Source: Streptomyces sp. NBC_01353 (GTDB taxonomy: Bacteria; Actinomycetota; Actinomycetes; Streptomycetales; Streptomycetaceae). From it: 64,000 bases of DNA. Positions within the stretch are counted from its first letter, which is position 1. Every line of letters starts with the position of its first letter. Below, piece after piece: positions 1 through 7,302 of this stretch. Below the pieces are notes generated by a model. The model did not search any database, was not told the DNA's origin, and saw only the letters and a program-made list of their open reading frames with translations. A program made the translations under genes and the position numbers. The stretch spans positions 124,001 to 188,000 of the forward strand of contig NZ_CP108352.1 of assembly GCF_036237275.1 (NCBI RefSeq). Reading direction: 5' to 3'.

Positions 1-130
1 CAGGGTAGCTATAGGCAACGACCTCGGCGTTCCTGAGCTGGCAGACCTCCGCATCAACACCGACTCCACGCAGCTCCGCCAGCAGCTCGGACGCCGGATC
101 GGCATCGGAGAGCGCGGTTCTCGAACTCAT
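1..130 (-). CDS. Hypothetical protein, N-terminal part only
   Basis: The first 43 codons of a minus-strand gene run off the left edge of the window. The ATG at 130 follows a GGGAG ribosome-binding site about 3-4 bases upstream. The visible residues (MSSRTALSDADPASELL...) form a short polar start and then an Ala/Leu/Glu-rich helix with one Cys. No family can be recognised from this piece. It is on the same strand as, and downstream of, the winged-helix regulator at 254-571. Confidence 0.5.
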   Translation of the reverse strand, partial: MSSRTALSDADPASELLAELRGVGVDAEVCQLRNAEVVAYSYP

Positions 131-253
131 CACTCCCAGCCTGCTCACCGCTGTGCTGCTGGTCTCACCGTGGAGCGCACGGAATGTGGCGCGGCGCCCC
201 GAGCGCAGGGTCATCTACGGCACTAAGATGCCGAGCTCGGAGTGGAGGCCGGG

Positions 254-571
254 CTACTGTGTGCTCGCCATGCGGGGATGGGGGTCGGCGAGGAGTTCGA
301 GGAGTCCTGCGATCTCCTGGCCCGCTTCGGCGGGATGCCGGAACACGGCCCCGTGGACCACGGTGTAGCGGTTGCGCCGCCCGGTGCGGGCCCGCGTGAT
401 GTACCCGGCTTCCTCGAGGTCGGCGACGATCGCCTGCACGGTGCGCTCGGTCACCCCGCAGTTCAATGCGACATCCCGCAGCCGCACGCCGGCGTCGCGG
501 GAGAGCGCCAGCAGCACACGGGCGTGATTGGTGAGGAACGTCCACTCCGAGTGATCTCCCTTGGCAGCCAT
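254..571 (-). CDS. Winged helix-turn-helix transcriptional regulator
   Basis: A small cytoplasmic DNA-binding protein of about 105 residues with a single MarR/ArsR-like winged helix. The stretch after residue 10 (FLTNHARVLLALSRD) resembles the first helix, VRLRDVALNCGVTERTVQAI is the helix-turn-helix, and the GYITRARTGRRNRYTV segment is the wing. The C-terminal 35 residues contain a short helix likely used for dimerisation. I chose the ATG at 571; an in-frame GTG at 595 would add eight residues, and neither has a strong ribosome-binding site. Target unknown. It is divergent from the STAS gene at 690, which makes the 572-689 interval a candidate shared promoter region (inference). Confidence 0.75.
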   Translation of the reverse strand: MAAKGDHSEWTFLTNHARVLLALSRDAGVRLRDVALNCGVTERTVQAIVADLEEAGYITRARTGRRNRYTVVHGAVFRHPAEAGQEIAGLLELLADPHPRMASTQ

Positions 572-689
572 ACGCCCATCATGCCCCCGGATCACTCAAA
601 ATGCGAAGCAGGTTTCATGTAACTGTTGACGTATGACGGGGGGGCGAAGACACTCGATGTGTCCCCTTCGCGCTCCGGAGGTGTTGGAG

Positions 690-1058
690 ATGACATTGCT
701 CCCCAGCCCCGCCCGCCCGGCGGATCCCCACACGGACGGTGAATACCGCATGGATGTGTCCGTGAATTCGGCCAAGTCCGGTGTGCTAGTCACGGTCCGC
801 GGCGAGATTGACCTCGACACCGTCACGGACCTGAGAACGACCCTCCTGCATGCAGTGAACGCCCACGGCGAGGCCCGGACCGGCGTGGTACTCGACCTGT
901 CGGAGGTCACCTTCTGCGACTCCATCGGCCTCAACGCGCTGCTCCGCGCACGCCAGAGCGCCCTCGACGCGAGCCGGACCCTCACCATCACGGCCGCCAG
1001 TCCCGCAGTGACCCGGCTCCTGGAGATCACCGGAGCAGCCCCTCTCTTCCGCCCCTAA
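690..1058 (+). CDS. STAS-domain anti-sigma factor antagonist
   Basis: A 122-residue SpoIIAA/RsbV-like STAS protein. Such proteins release a stress or development sigma factor by binding its anti-sigma kinase when unphosphorylated. The fold is readable: beta strand GVLVTVRGEIDLDTV, helix, strand TGVVLDLSEVTFCDS, then the signature DSIGLNALL, where the Ser is the likely phosphorylated residue, and a final helix PAVTRLLEITG. The ATG at 690 is chosen because a GGAGG site sits a few bases upstream; an in-frame ATG at 633 lacks one. No cognate anti-sigma kinase lies nearby, so the partner must be elsewhere. Confidence 0.85.
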   Translation: MTLLPSPARPADPHTDGEYRMDVSVNSAKSGVLVTVRGEIDLDTVTDLRTTLLHAVNAHGEARTGVVLDLSEVTFCDSIGLNALLRARQSALDASRTLTITAASPAVTRLLEITGAAPLFRP

Positions 1059-1190
1059 GCCCCTTGGGCCTCAGTCGAGAGTGCCAACCAGCGTCCCAAC
1101 GTCGAGGGCGCGCCTGACACCTCTGACCAGCCATGACGACGTACCGCAGCGATAATGGGTACGCCCCAGGCCCTTCCGGCAGGAGGAGTC

Positions 1191-1460
1191 ATGCTGATCA
1201 AGCACGTGGTCGAGGACGATGTCCTGCATCTTCAGCTCTCGGTGTGTCCAGCCGCGCGGCGGCCGCCCTGGAGATCGATTTGCCGCTGTTCACCCGTGGG
1301 CCGTCACGCACGCATCGTGCGGGTGCAGGTCCCGTCAGCCGATCCGTCCCTGGCATCCCTAAGCGTTCTCGCACGCGCGCGCCAGCTCTGCGAGCACCTG
1401 GGGGTACCCATGGCCGTCGTCGTCTCCGGCGCAACCGATCCCTCGCACTCGGCGGCATGA
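1191..1460 (+). pseudogene. Small STAS-like protein with an out-of-frame middle segment
   Basis: An excellent AGGAGGAG site precedes the ATG at 1191, and the N-terminus (MLIKHVVEDDVLHLQLS) and C-terminus (HARIVRVQVPSADPSL, then ARQLCEHLGVPMAVVV) read like one small alpha/beta protein. Between about 1243 and 1310 the natural sequence (VSSRAAAALEID) is in another frame, while the frame that stays open gives a Cys/Arg/Pro-rich shadow. Two compensating indels would explain this. The ORF stays open for 89 codons, so a protein with a scrambled middle may still be made. STAS-like assignment is tentative. Confidence 0.45.
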
Positions 1461-1481
1461 ACATTCCAGTGGGAGAGCGCC

Positions 1482-1979
1482 ATGACCCACGACCTGATCG
1501 ACACTGTCAGTGAGCTGCTCACGGCGGCCGGATACGGCGCGGACTGCGGACTGCATCTCCACCGGTACCCCTACGGTGTGATCGTCACCTGGGACGTCGG
1601 TCCGCTCGTCCGCACGACCGTCAGGGCCCACGCCACCGAGTCTGATGTCACCACCCGTGCCAGCATGCCCGGCATCCGCATGGCCCTGAGCACTGCCCTC
1701 ACCAGTCTCCTGGACGAGGTCGGCCTGCGGGCCATCCCTCACCCGGACGGATTCATCCTCGCGCGGTATCCGGGCCATCGCCGTAGCCCCCGGACCGGTC
1801 TGGACCCCGCTGATCCCGGCGACGATGCCCGACCCGACGAAGTTCGGCGAGCAGTCACCGCCGGGCCGGCCCGCGCAGCCGGCGGAGATGGCACCCGCGT
1901 ACGTTTCCTCGCCTCCGACCAGGCCTCCTACATCACCGGCGACATCGTTAACGCCACCGGCGGAACCCCTCTGCAGTGA
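1482..1979 (+). CDS. Chimeric ORF: hypothetical protein fused to an SDR tail
   Basis: The ATG at 1482 follows a GGGAGAG site. Residues 1-94 (MTHDLIDTVSELLTAAGYGA...) form a compact alpha/beta protein of unknown function. From about base 1765 the DNA is instead the 3' end of a short-chain dehydrogenase, first read out of frame and then, from about base 1902, in frame, so the ORF ends in FLASDQASYITGDIVNATGG. The hypothetical part was probably truncated by a deletion that joined it to SDR sequence. It is followed by the PHP gene with a 4-base stop/start overlap inherited from the SDR. Confidence 0.6.
   Translation: MTHDLIDTVSELLTAAGYGADCGLHLHRYPYGVIVTWDVGPLVRTTVRAHATESDVTTRASMPGIRMALSTALTSLLDEVGLRAIPHPDGFILARYPGHRRSPRTGLDPADPGDDARPDEVRRAVTAGPARAAGGDGTRVRFLASDQASYITGDIVNATGGTPLQ
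1765..1979 (+). pseudogene. 3' remnant of a short-chain dehydrogenase/reductase
   Basis: One frame of 1765-1901 reads GIRAIAVAPGPVWTPLIPAT followed by KFGEQSPPGRPAQPAEMAPA, the classical C-terminal part of an SDR of the YhdF/GSP39 type. The sequence then continues in the next frame as FLASDQASYITGDIVNATGG. A single missing T in the run after TACG (about 1901) accounts for the shift. The Rossmann fold and the catalytic YxxxK are absent, so no enzyme can be made. The stop overlaps the GTG of the next gene, suggesting that the SDR and PHP genes were once a coupled pair. Confidence 0.75.
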
Positions 1980-2977
1980 CCCCGGACGAAGCTCTGCGCC
2001 GGATCGCCTTCCTCCTCGAATGGCGCGGGGCGTCCCCGTACCGGGTGCGAGCCTTCCACACAGCGGCCGACGCCGTCCGCGACCTGCCACCGGGCCCGGT
2101 GGCAGCCGCCCAGGCCGGACGGCTGCGCGGGGTGGGCCCGGTCACCGCCAAGGTGATCGCCCAGGCATCGACCGGAGCGGTACCCAGCTACCTCGCGCGC
2201 CTAGAGGCCGAAGCCGACCCGGACGCCCGGGCCGGCTGGGACCTCGTGGCCACGAGCACCGGGGACTGCCACCTGCACTCCGACTGGTCGGATGGCGGCA
2301 GCCCGCTCGAGGACATGGCCGACGCGGCCCGCGCCCTGGGCCACCAGTGGGCCGTTCTGACCGACCACTCGCCGCGGCTGACGATCGCCCACGGACTGAG
2401 CACTGAGCGGCTCGAAAGCCAACTGGAGTCTGTGGCCGCCGTGAATTCCAGGCTGGGCCCAGATTTTCGGCTGCTGACCGGCATCGAGTGCGACATCCTC
2501 GAGGACGGCTCACTCGACCAGGACGAAGGCCTGCTGAGCCGGCTCGACATCGTCGTGGCATCCGTGCACTCCAAGCTCCGCTCGGAGCCCGAGCCGATGA
2601 CCGCCCGCCTGCTGGCCGCGGTGAGCAACCCGCACGTCGACGTCCTGGGCCACTGCACGGGACGGATCATCACCGGTCGGGGGCGCCCGCAGTCCCGCTT
2701 CGACGCCGAGGCCGTGTTCGCCGCATGCGCAGAGGCCGGCACCGCCGTGGAGATCAACTGCCGGCCCGAACGGCGCGACCCGCCCGACGACCTGCTCGTG
2801 CAGGCCGCCGCCGCGGGCTGTCGCTTCGCCGTGGACACCGACGCCCACGCCCCCGAACAGCTGCACTGGCAGAGCACGGGCTACGCGCGCGCGGCACGGA
2901 TCGGCCTGGGAGCGGACCGACTGATCACGACCTGGTCGCTCGGGCGGCTGCTGAAGAGCAGAAGCGGCCGCCAATGA
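1976..2977 (+). CDS. PHP-domain metal-dependent phosphoesterase with N-terminal HhH region
   Basis: A 333-residue protein of the standalone PHP/PolX-tail type. Residues 1-60 resemble a PolX helix-hairpin-helix (EALRRIAFLLE, RLRGVGPVTAKVI). The PHP phosphoesterase domain starts near residue 95 with DCHLHSDWSDG, and later metal ligands are visible in LTDHSPRL, GIECDILEDG, ASVHSKLR, DVLGHCTGR and DTDAHAPEQL, so the trinuclear site looks complete. Likely a cytoplasmic phosphatase or nuclease acting on nucleic acid or small phosphate esters; there is no polymerase domain. The GTG at 1976 overlaps the preceding stop (GTGA), suggesting translational coupling. Confidence 0.85.
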   Translation: MTPDEALRRIAFLLEWRGASPYRVRAFHTAADAVRDLPPGPVAAAQAGRLRGVGPVTAKVIAQASTGAVPSYLARLEAEADPDARAGWDLVATSTGDCHLHSDWSDGGSPLEDMADAARALGHQWAVLTDHSPRLTIAHGLSTERLESQLESVAAVNSRLGPDFRLLTGIECDILEDGSLDQDEGLLSRLDIVVASVHSKLRSEPEPMTARLLAAVSNPHVDVLGHCTGRIITGRGRPQSRFDAEAVFAACAEAGTAVEINCRPERRDPPDDLLVQAAAAGCRFAVDTDAHAPEQLHWQSTGYARAARIGLGADRLITTWSLGRLLKSRSGRQ

Positions 2978-3138
2978 ACCACCCCCACGGCACCCCGGCG
3001 CAAGACAACTGCCTCCTCCAAGCGGGTGGCATTGCGCAACAGCCCCGCCCCTGACCGAATACCCGTCTGCACGACACTGTCCAGGGCTTTCGTCAGTGAT
3101 GCCACAGTGATTCTGCAAGGCACATCAGTCTCTAATGC

Positions 3139-4154
3139 CTAGTAGAGGCCAACATTCCACTGACACGGCGATGACAATCCTCGACTGACAGTCACACGCA
3201 GACCATCAGTCGCGGCGAACCAGGGGCCGATGTTGACGGTGGCGCCGTCGACGGTGATCTCCTCGCGGAAGCCGGGGGCGCGGCCTTCGCGGTGGAGGAA
3301 GAGTTCGAGGATCTGGACGTTCTGGGCGAAGGTGCGCCGCGTTCTGGGGGGCGGGGCCAGGGTGGTGGTGTCGGGGGTGAGGCCGAGGGCCTGAAGGAGC
3401 TGGCGCTGGCCGGCCTTGAGGGTGGTGAAGCGGGTGAGCTGCCGGGGGCCCCGCTGCCGAGGTTGATGCCGCCGGCGGTGGTGGTGTCGGTGAGGGGGCG
3501 GCCGGTTTCGAGGTGGCGGCGCACCAGGTGGTACTTGCGGTGCCAGTCCGGGCCGTACGGGAGCTGCCAGTGCGGGTCGATCGCGGTGAGGTCTGCGGTG
3601 CGTTCGGGGGCGAGCTGGTCTTTGGTGGCGTGGGAGCGCTGTTCGGCGAGCCAGGCGCCGATGGGGGTGGTGGCGGGGGCAGCGAGGTGGCCGTGGGCGC
3701 GGTGGTAGTCGGCGGCGGTAAGGCGGGCGCGCCAGGCGGCCTGGTGTTTGTCCCAGATCATGCCGAGCGCGTCGAGTTCGGCGATCCATTCCGGCTCGAC
3801 GCGGCCGGTGGTGCGGGCGTCGCGCATCGATGTGATGAAGCGGCCGAGTTCGAAGCCGACCGGGTCGGTGTGGCCGGCGGGGACGTCGAGGTGGCCGTAG
3901 GCATCGTGGAAGTTCTGGGCGGAGGCGAGGCCTTCACGGCGGGTGCGGGTGAGCGGGCCGCGGGGGTTGAACGCGATCAGGTCCATCGCGCGGGCGATGC
4001 GCTCGGGATGGAGGGTGAAGTCGAAGTGCCAGCGTTTCATCACCAGCGCGCTGGTCTCCCTGGGCAGCCGGTTCGCCTTGTCCGGCAGCCGCTCCACGAT
4101 CCGGTGGCACACCCCCGACGAGCGGGCCGACACCTTCGCCGGCTTCGCCACCAC
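3139..4154 (-). pseudogene. Frameshifted remnant of a helicase-associated (HA) domain protein
   Basis: The minus strand encodes tandem HA repeats of the kind found at the C-terminus of large Streptomyces DEAD/DEAH helicases: NFHDAYGHLDVPAGH ... LGRFITSMRDAR ... ALGMIWDKHQAAWRARL, then ADYHRAHGHLAAPATT and DPHWQLPYGPDWHRKYHLVR. At about 3460 the reading moves to another frame and continues as GQRQLLQALGLTP, then QNVQILELFLHREGRAPGFR and VNIGPWFAATDG. No helicase motor motifs (Walker A, DEAH) are present, so only the 3' end of the original gene is left. The last 20 residues do not resemble the usual end. A second remnant of the family lies at 37348-38130. Confidence 0.7.
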
Positions 4155-4253
4155 CCGCTGCGCGATCCTGACGAACGGGGCGTTGGAGACGGCCGTCGCA
4201 CGTGAGTACTTCTACGGATAGCCTGCCGCCACCGCGATCAGCAGGATGGTTCC

Positions 4254-4418
4254 ATGACTGATCACGAGGGTTGTCCCCAAGTCCGTGTGCGACCCGCCCG
4301 CGACCATCGGGCCGTAGAAAAGGTGATGAAGGCTGTCCTCATCGTGGGGGCCGTAGCGGGTGCGCTCCTGCTGCTTTACACGGCCTTCTTCATTGGCATC
4401 TTCGCCATGGCCAGTTGA
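4254..4418 (+). CDS. Small single-pass membrane protein (54 aa)
   Basis: A short ORF begins at the ATG at 4254 with AGGA eight bases upstream. Residues 1-24 are charged and polar (MTDHEGCPQVRVRP...); residues 25-52 form one hydrophobic helix (VLIVGAVAGALLLLYTAF, then FIGIFAM). The predicted topology is N-in with the C-terminus at the outer face. A second start at 4323/4326 (GTGATG) would give only the membrane helix. Function unknown. Its codons have GC-rich third positions, supporting real coding. Confidence 0.5.
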   Translation: MTDHEGCPQVRVRPARDHRAVEKVMKAVLIVGAVAGALLLLYTAFFIGIFAMAS

Positions 4419-4950
4419 CCGTGGCACCACTTGTTCCGTACCCGCCCCTGGCGTGCCAACCGGGCCGCCGCCGACGAGCCCTGACGAATCAGCCCGCCGT
4501 TGCACCATCGCTCAAGCGTCACAACGGACATGATCGTGAGGCATTGGCCTGTCGGGGCGAGCCCTCAGCGGCTTCCCAATGGAGAAGTCAAGCCCCGGAT
4601 CCTGAGGTGGCTTCGGCGGACCGCGGCCCGGCGGGACGGCGTTGATCAGCGGGTTGGGAAGGAAGCCAGAGCCAGATCCCACTGGCCAGCTGCGTGAAGC
4701 AGTGCAGCTGCATCCACCCGGAACTCCACGAGTACTGGTTGGCTGCGTAGGTCACAAGCAAGAGCACTTGTCGGTGGGTTCCGGCAGCACTCATCGCCCG
4801 GAGAGCGCATGAATGTCGGTGAGAAGCAAGAGCACCCGGAGCGGTGTGGGCTTACGGTGATCACGTGCAGCGTGTCCCGTGACAGCGACTGAGCGTTGTC
4901 ACCGAAGCTGCTTCATCCTGGAGGCTTAGACCAGCGAGACGGAGGCAGCG
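4419..4950. other. Gene-free stretch
   Basis: About 530 bases between the small membrane protein gene and the gene at 4951. Open frames here are short and lack ribosome-binding sites or recognisable protein character. I see no RNA gene, repeat or strong hairpin. It probably contains the promoter for 4951. Confidence 0.5.
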
Positions 4951-5226
4951 ATGATCGCGAGGGTGGCCGTGTGGGAACCGATGCCGGCTGACGACCGGGA
5001 CTGGGTGCTGGATGCTGCAGCCGCCGTGCCCGGCGTCCATGGCGCGTATCACCTCGTCGATCCTGCCACTGGCAACGGACTGTCTGTCGCCTTCTTCGAG
5101 GACGAAGCCGCAGCTCACGCCGCACACAAGGCAATCGAGAAGCGCGCCGAGGAGATCGGCTGGAACAAAGCCCCGCACCCGGCGCCCCTTTCCCAGACGA
5201 TCTATCAGGTTGTCCGGCACGTGTAG
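4951..5226 (+). CDS. Hypothetical 91-aa protein, dimeric alpha/beta-barrel-like
   Basis: The ATG at 4951 is preceded by a GGAGG site at optimal spacing. The protein (MIARVAVWEPMPADDRDWVL...) has the beta-alpha-beta pattern of small ferredoxin-like dimeric alpha/beta-barrel proteins: a first strand, a helix, strand GVHGAYHLVDPATGNGLSVA, acidic FFEDEAAAHAAHKAIEKRAE helix, and a last strand TIYQVVRHV. Proteins of this group include monooxygenase-like and stress proteins without a known substrate. No operon partner is visible. Confidence 0.7.
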   Translation: MIARVAVWEPMPADDRDWVLDAAAAVPGVHGAYHLVDPATGNGLSVAFFEDEAAAHAAHKAIEKRAEEIGWNKAPHPAPLSQTIYQVVRHV

Positions 5227-5419
5227 CGCGGCGCCAAAAAGCGCCTGCGCTCAGGGTTCGGTGGCACGCTGCTCAGCCCTTCGATGACACGGGACACGGA
5301 CGTTCGACAGGCTCTGACGCGAATCCCGGCGGACCGCCGCGTACAGATCGACCTTGGGCTTCGGCAGCAACCGGGCCCCTCGTCGCGCAGAGCGCAGCCG
5401 TGGTCCCGAAGCAAGCACT

Positions 5420-5449
5420 CAGGTGCTCTCAAAACTCGGTTCTGGCACA
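5420..5449. repeat. Degenerate copy of a dispersed IS-end-like repeat
   Basis: The segment CAGGTGCTCTCAAAACTCGG followed by TTCTGGCA resembles 54848-54877 (CAGGTGCTGTCGAAACTCGG then GATCTGGC), and the last part resembles the IR family at 16145 and 43865. It is probably a worn mobile-element end. The intergenic region 5227-5589 shows nothing else. Confidence 0.35.
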
Positions 5450-5589
5450 GATCTTGGGAGCGGTCGCGGACGGTGTCCACGCCGCTTGATGTGCGCTGAC
5501 ACGTCATCGAACGGGTGGGATTGGCCCCTGCATACTGGCCGGATGGACACCCGTCGGCCGTGCCTGGGCTGTGGCCACCGCGCGTTCAA

Positions 5590-6195
5590 TCACCCACCAG
5601 CAGGCAGTGTGGAACGCAAGCGCCTGATCGTCCGCAAGACCTCGGTCCGGTTCTTCGCAGCTTTCAGCCACGTGGGAAGCCGCTCGACCAGACTCATCGG
5701 AGCCCACGGCACAAGCTCTCCGCGCTCACGCAGCTTGGCCACCACATACGCCTCCAGCAGATTGAGATGGCGCACGTTATACGCCCACAGCACGTGTCCA
5801 CAGCAGCTCTCCTGCAACCACACCGGTCGCTGGAAGTAAGGATCGACAGGGCTGCCCATGACAGCAGAGTCGACCTTCCGATCCTTGAAGAAGCCACACC
5901 CCATGCACCGCAGCCGCCGATGGAGGTCCAGGACCCCGGAGCCGGCGGCCTTCTCATCCGCGGGGATGCCGGGGTGGGGCGTGACAGCGGCGCACCCATC
6001 ACACCGAGGACAACGCACCAGTACCTCATCGAGGAAGTCATATCCGTACTTGCGTTCGCGCTGATCCCGAAACCGGTCACTGGACGCTTCTGCATTCCCG
6101 CTCACTCGATCAGCCTGCCAGAACCCGATCTCGCTGCGGGGCAGGCACCCATCTCGCTCGCCGTGGGCACCGTCGGACTGCTGCCTACGCAACAA
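5590..6195 (-). CDS. Zinc-ribbon hypothetical protein
   Basis: A protein of up to 201 residues with a conserved-looking core: GYDFLDEVLVRCPRCDGCA, then RCMGCGFFKDRKV, WLQESCCGHVLWAYN, and a C-terminal helical region RHLNLLEAYVVAKLRERGE followed by LPTWLKAAKNRTEVL. The CPRC and CMGC pairs form a probable zinc ribbon, and a Cys-Cys-Gly-His lies further on. Proteins of this layout in Streptomyces carry a generic zinc-ribbon label without known function. The start is uncertain: the first 30 residues are unlike the rest and a GTG at 6105 may be the true start. It lies just downstream of the ISL3 remnant. Confidence 0.65.
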   Translation of the reverse strand: MLRRQQSDGAHGERDGCLPRSEIGFWQADRVSGNAEASSDRFRDQRERKYGYDFLDEVLVRCPRCDGCAAVTPHPGIPADEKAAGSGVLDLHRRLRCMGCGFFKDRKVDSAVMGSPVDPYFQRPVWLQESCCGHVLWAYNVRHLNLLEAYVVAKLRERGELVPWAPMSLVERLPTWLKAAKNRTEVLRTIRRLRSTLPAGG

Positions 6196-6216
6196 GGGGC
6201 CCCAGGACTGAACGGG

Positions 6217-6510
6217 TCACCGAAGCAGGATCATTTTTCGGAGCAGGTGGAAGCTGGCTCGTCCGTAGAGCTGTCTCTTGATCTTCTTGATGCGGTTGAC
6301 AGCGCCTTCGACGCTGCCTGAGCTCCACTCCAGGGTGAGGCCGGCTGTGACTGCGTCGAGGTCTCGGAGCAGATGGAGGGCGAAGCCGGTCAGGCCGGGC
6401 AGCTGACTGGTGTCGACCACCTTGATCCAGTCCGGCAGTGTGGAGCCGAGACGGTCGGTGAGGATCGCGCCGAAGTCGCGTACGAGGCTGGAAGCTGCGT
6501 CCAGGACTGG
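6217..6510 (-). pseudogene. ISL3-family transposase, C-terminal remnant
   Basis: The minus strand reads FALHLLRDLDAVTAGLTLEW, SSGSVEGAVNRIKKIKRQLY and GRASFHLLRKMILLR to a stop at 6217. This is the hallmark C-terminus of ISL3 transposases, including the final catalytic Glu context (SVEG). The N-terminal zinc finger and most of the DDE domain are missing; sequence to the right is the DUF6308 gene. The element end should lie just left of 6217, but no inverted repeat could be paired. Confidence 0.8.
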
Positions 6511-6605
6511 GAGCCGAACCCACAACCCACCAGGCCAGCCAGCACCCCACACACCAACAAGCCCCCCTCCGAGCGTCAGCACTTGACCGTCCCTGCGGCG
6601 GGTCC

Positions 6606-7301
6606 TCAGGGGCAGCGGTGGCCCGGGGCGGGGTGGGCCATCCATACCGCGACATCGGCGACCCGTAGCGCGCTGACCGTCTCGGGAAGGCCCGCACTCT
6701 GCCGCAGGCCAAGGAGCCGGTGGTGCAGGGCCGCGTCGTCCTCGCGCAGGGCGGTGCGCAGATCGGTCCAGAACGACGGCGGGTGGCCGAGCGCACAGCG
6801 CACGACCCGGTCGTAGACCGGCAGCAGCCGCGGCCGCTTACGGGCTAAGAGCTTCCCGGCGATCACCCACCCAATCTTGTACTGGTCCTCCAACAAGCAC
6901 CAGGCCCGGTACGCTGGCGAGCCGTCCGCGACGACCGAGGCATCGGCGTCGGACAGATCGATGTCGGAAGGGATGCCTCGCAGCAGTTCGGACAGTTGGG
7001 TGCCCAGCGGGCCTTCCAGCAGGTCGAGGGCGACGGGCGCGGGGACGGTCACCGACAGGGTCTGCACCGCCACCAGGTCCTCTGCGGTGAACCGGTCCGC
7101 GACCTGCCGACGGTCACCCCCGCCCGCCAGGTGCTCGAACCGGCCCCCCGTGAACGCGCCGGGACCCGGGGGCAGGCCGATCCCGAAGTAGCGGCGCAGG
7201 TCGTCCACCACCCGCTCCGCATCCAGAACGACGTGCAGGCGCTGCCCCACCACGGACGGCTCCCCGCCGGAGGAACCAGGCCCCGCGACGAACTCGTTCA
7301 T
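6606..7301 (-). CDS. DUF6308 family protein
   Basis: A 231-residue cytoplasmic protein matching the DUF6308 pattern: an N-terminal line DDLRRYFGIGLPPGPGAFTG, then FTAEDLVAVQTLSVTVPAPV, GPLGTQLSELLRGIP, a central AYRAWCLLEDQYKIGWVIAG, KRPRLLPVYDRVVRCALGHP, and a C-terminal ALRVADVAVWMAHP. The family has no assigned reaction. The ATG at 7301 lies one base after the stop of the HEPN-motif gene (TGAGATG), so the two are almost certainly co-translated; an ATG at 7322 inside the upstream gene is an alternative. The 3' end abuts the ISL3 remnant but looks complete. Confidence 0.65.
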   Translation of the reverse strand: MNEFVAGPGSSGGEPSVVGQRLHVVLDAERVVDDLRRYFGIGLPPGPGAFTGGRFEHLAGGGDRRQVADRFTAEDLVAVQTLSVTVPAPVALDLLEGPLGTQLSELLRGIPSDIDLSDADASVVADGSPAYRAWCLLEDQYKIGWVIAGKLLARKRPRLLPVYDRVVRCALGHPPSFWTDLRTALREDDAALHHRLLGLRQSAGLPETVSALRVADVAVWMAHPAPGHRCP

Positions 7302-7302
7302 C

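Noticed and set aside
2881..3123. 80-codon minus-strand frame starting MPCRITVASLTKALDSVVQT
   Set aside because: Somewhat protein-like at its start but overlaps the PHP gene end antisense and has no ribosome-binding site.
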